A DNA stretch of 5,266 bases from CAZHLD01 sp964533185 (GTDB lineage Bacteria; Acidobacteriota; Terriglobia; Acidiferrales; UBA7541), in the NCBI GenBank assembly GCA_964533185.1, contig CAZHLD010000114.1, forward strand, positions 1 through 5,266. The letters are read 5' to 3'. The first letter of the stretch is position 1, and the number at the start of each line of letters is the position of its first letter. Both the position numbers and the translations under genes were made by a program. Below the pieces are notes generated by a model. It searched no databases. It was not told the DNA's origin and saw only the letters and a program-made list of their open reading frames with translations. Below, one piece after another: positions 5,201 through 5,266 of the stretch.

Positions 5201-5224
5201 GTGCCGAAACCATTCCCTTTTGGC
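5201..5224 (+). repeat. Copy C of the intergenic element upstream of the kinase promoter
   Basis: This + strand copy reads GTGCCGAAACC, four bases, then CCTTTTGGC. Its first 11 bases are identical to the minus strand at 1839-1829. Its second half, CCCTTTTGGC (5215-5224), also occurs inverted at 2559-2568. It lies about 45 bp upstream of the kinase -35 box and close to the window end, so what stands on its other side is unknown. Confidence 0.4.
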
Positions 5225-5266
5225 CCTGAGCCTGAAGCGCACGAAGCTGAATCAAGCGAAGCCTCA

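Noticed and set aside
184..5224. CRISPR array as an explanation for the repeated element
   Set aside because: The copies are scattered over 5 kb, occur in both orientations, differ in sequence, and have genes rather than uniform spacers between them.

Overview
The window looks like chromosomal DNA from an environmental bacterium, most likely an Acidobacteriota member. This is an inference. It rests on the large Ser/Thr kinase with the order kinase - membrane helix - TolB-like domain - TPR repeats, on the small secreted cupin, and on a short TfoX-like protein of a type I associate with that phylum. The DNA is moderately GC-rich by eye. I see no rRNA, tRNA, CRISPR array, transposase or phage gene.

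Layout. Bases 1-275 hold no convincing gene. A small conserved hypothetical gene on the + strand follows (about 276-722). It converges on a minus-strand gene for a membrane-anchored NAD(P)-binding short-chain dehydrogenase-like protein (1546 down to 800). Then comes a 462-bp structured intergenic region (1547-2008), a minus-strand secreted cupin gene (2410 down to 2009), a 268-bp gap, and a complete 806-residue minus-strand receptor-type Ser/Thr kinase gene (5099 down to 2679). The last 167 bp hold the kinase promoter and a non-coding repeat.

Although the three minus-strand genes point the same way, each has a plausible sigma70-type promoter with a 17-bp spacer and the gaps are wide. They look independently transcribed rather than forming one operon. 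The kinase and cupin promoters are alike (TTGACT or TTGACA, 17 bp, TAGGAT or TAGGTT). The dehydrogenase promoter differs and carries a cluster of TTAGGCYGAC sites that resembles an operator.

The most interesting signal is not a gene. It is a degenerate element of about 25 bp, roughly GCCGAAACC, a short spacer, then CTTTTCGGC. Five copies lie outside the well-supported coding sequence, about one per gap. Two of them flank the small + strand gene as near-identical direct repeats. Another abuts a second perfect hairpin. I know of no described system that these genes form together; the link between kinase, cupin and dehydrogenase is proximity only.
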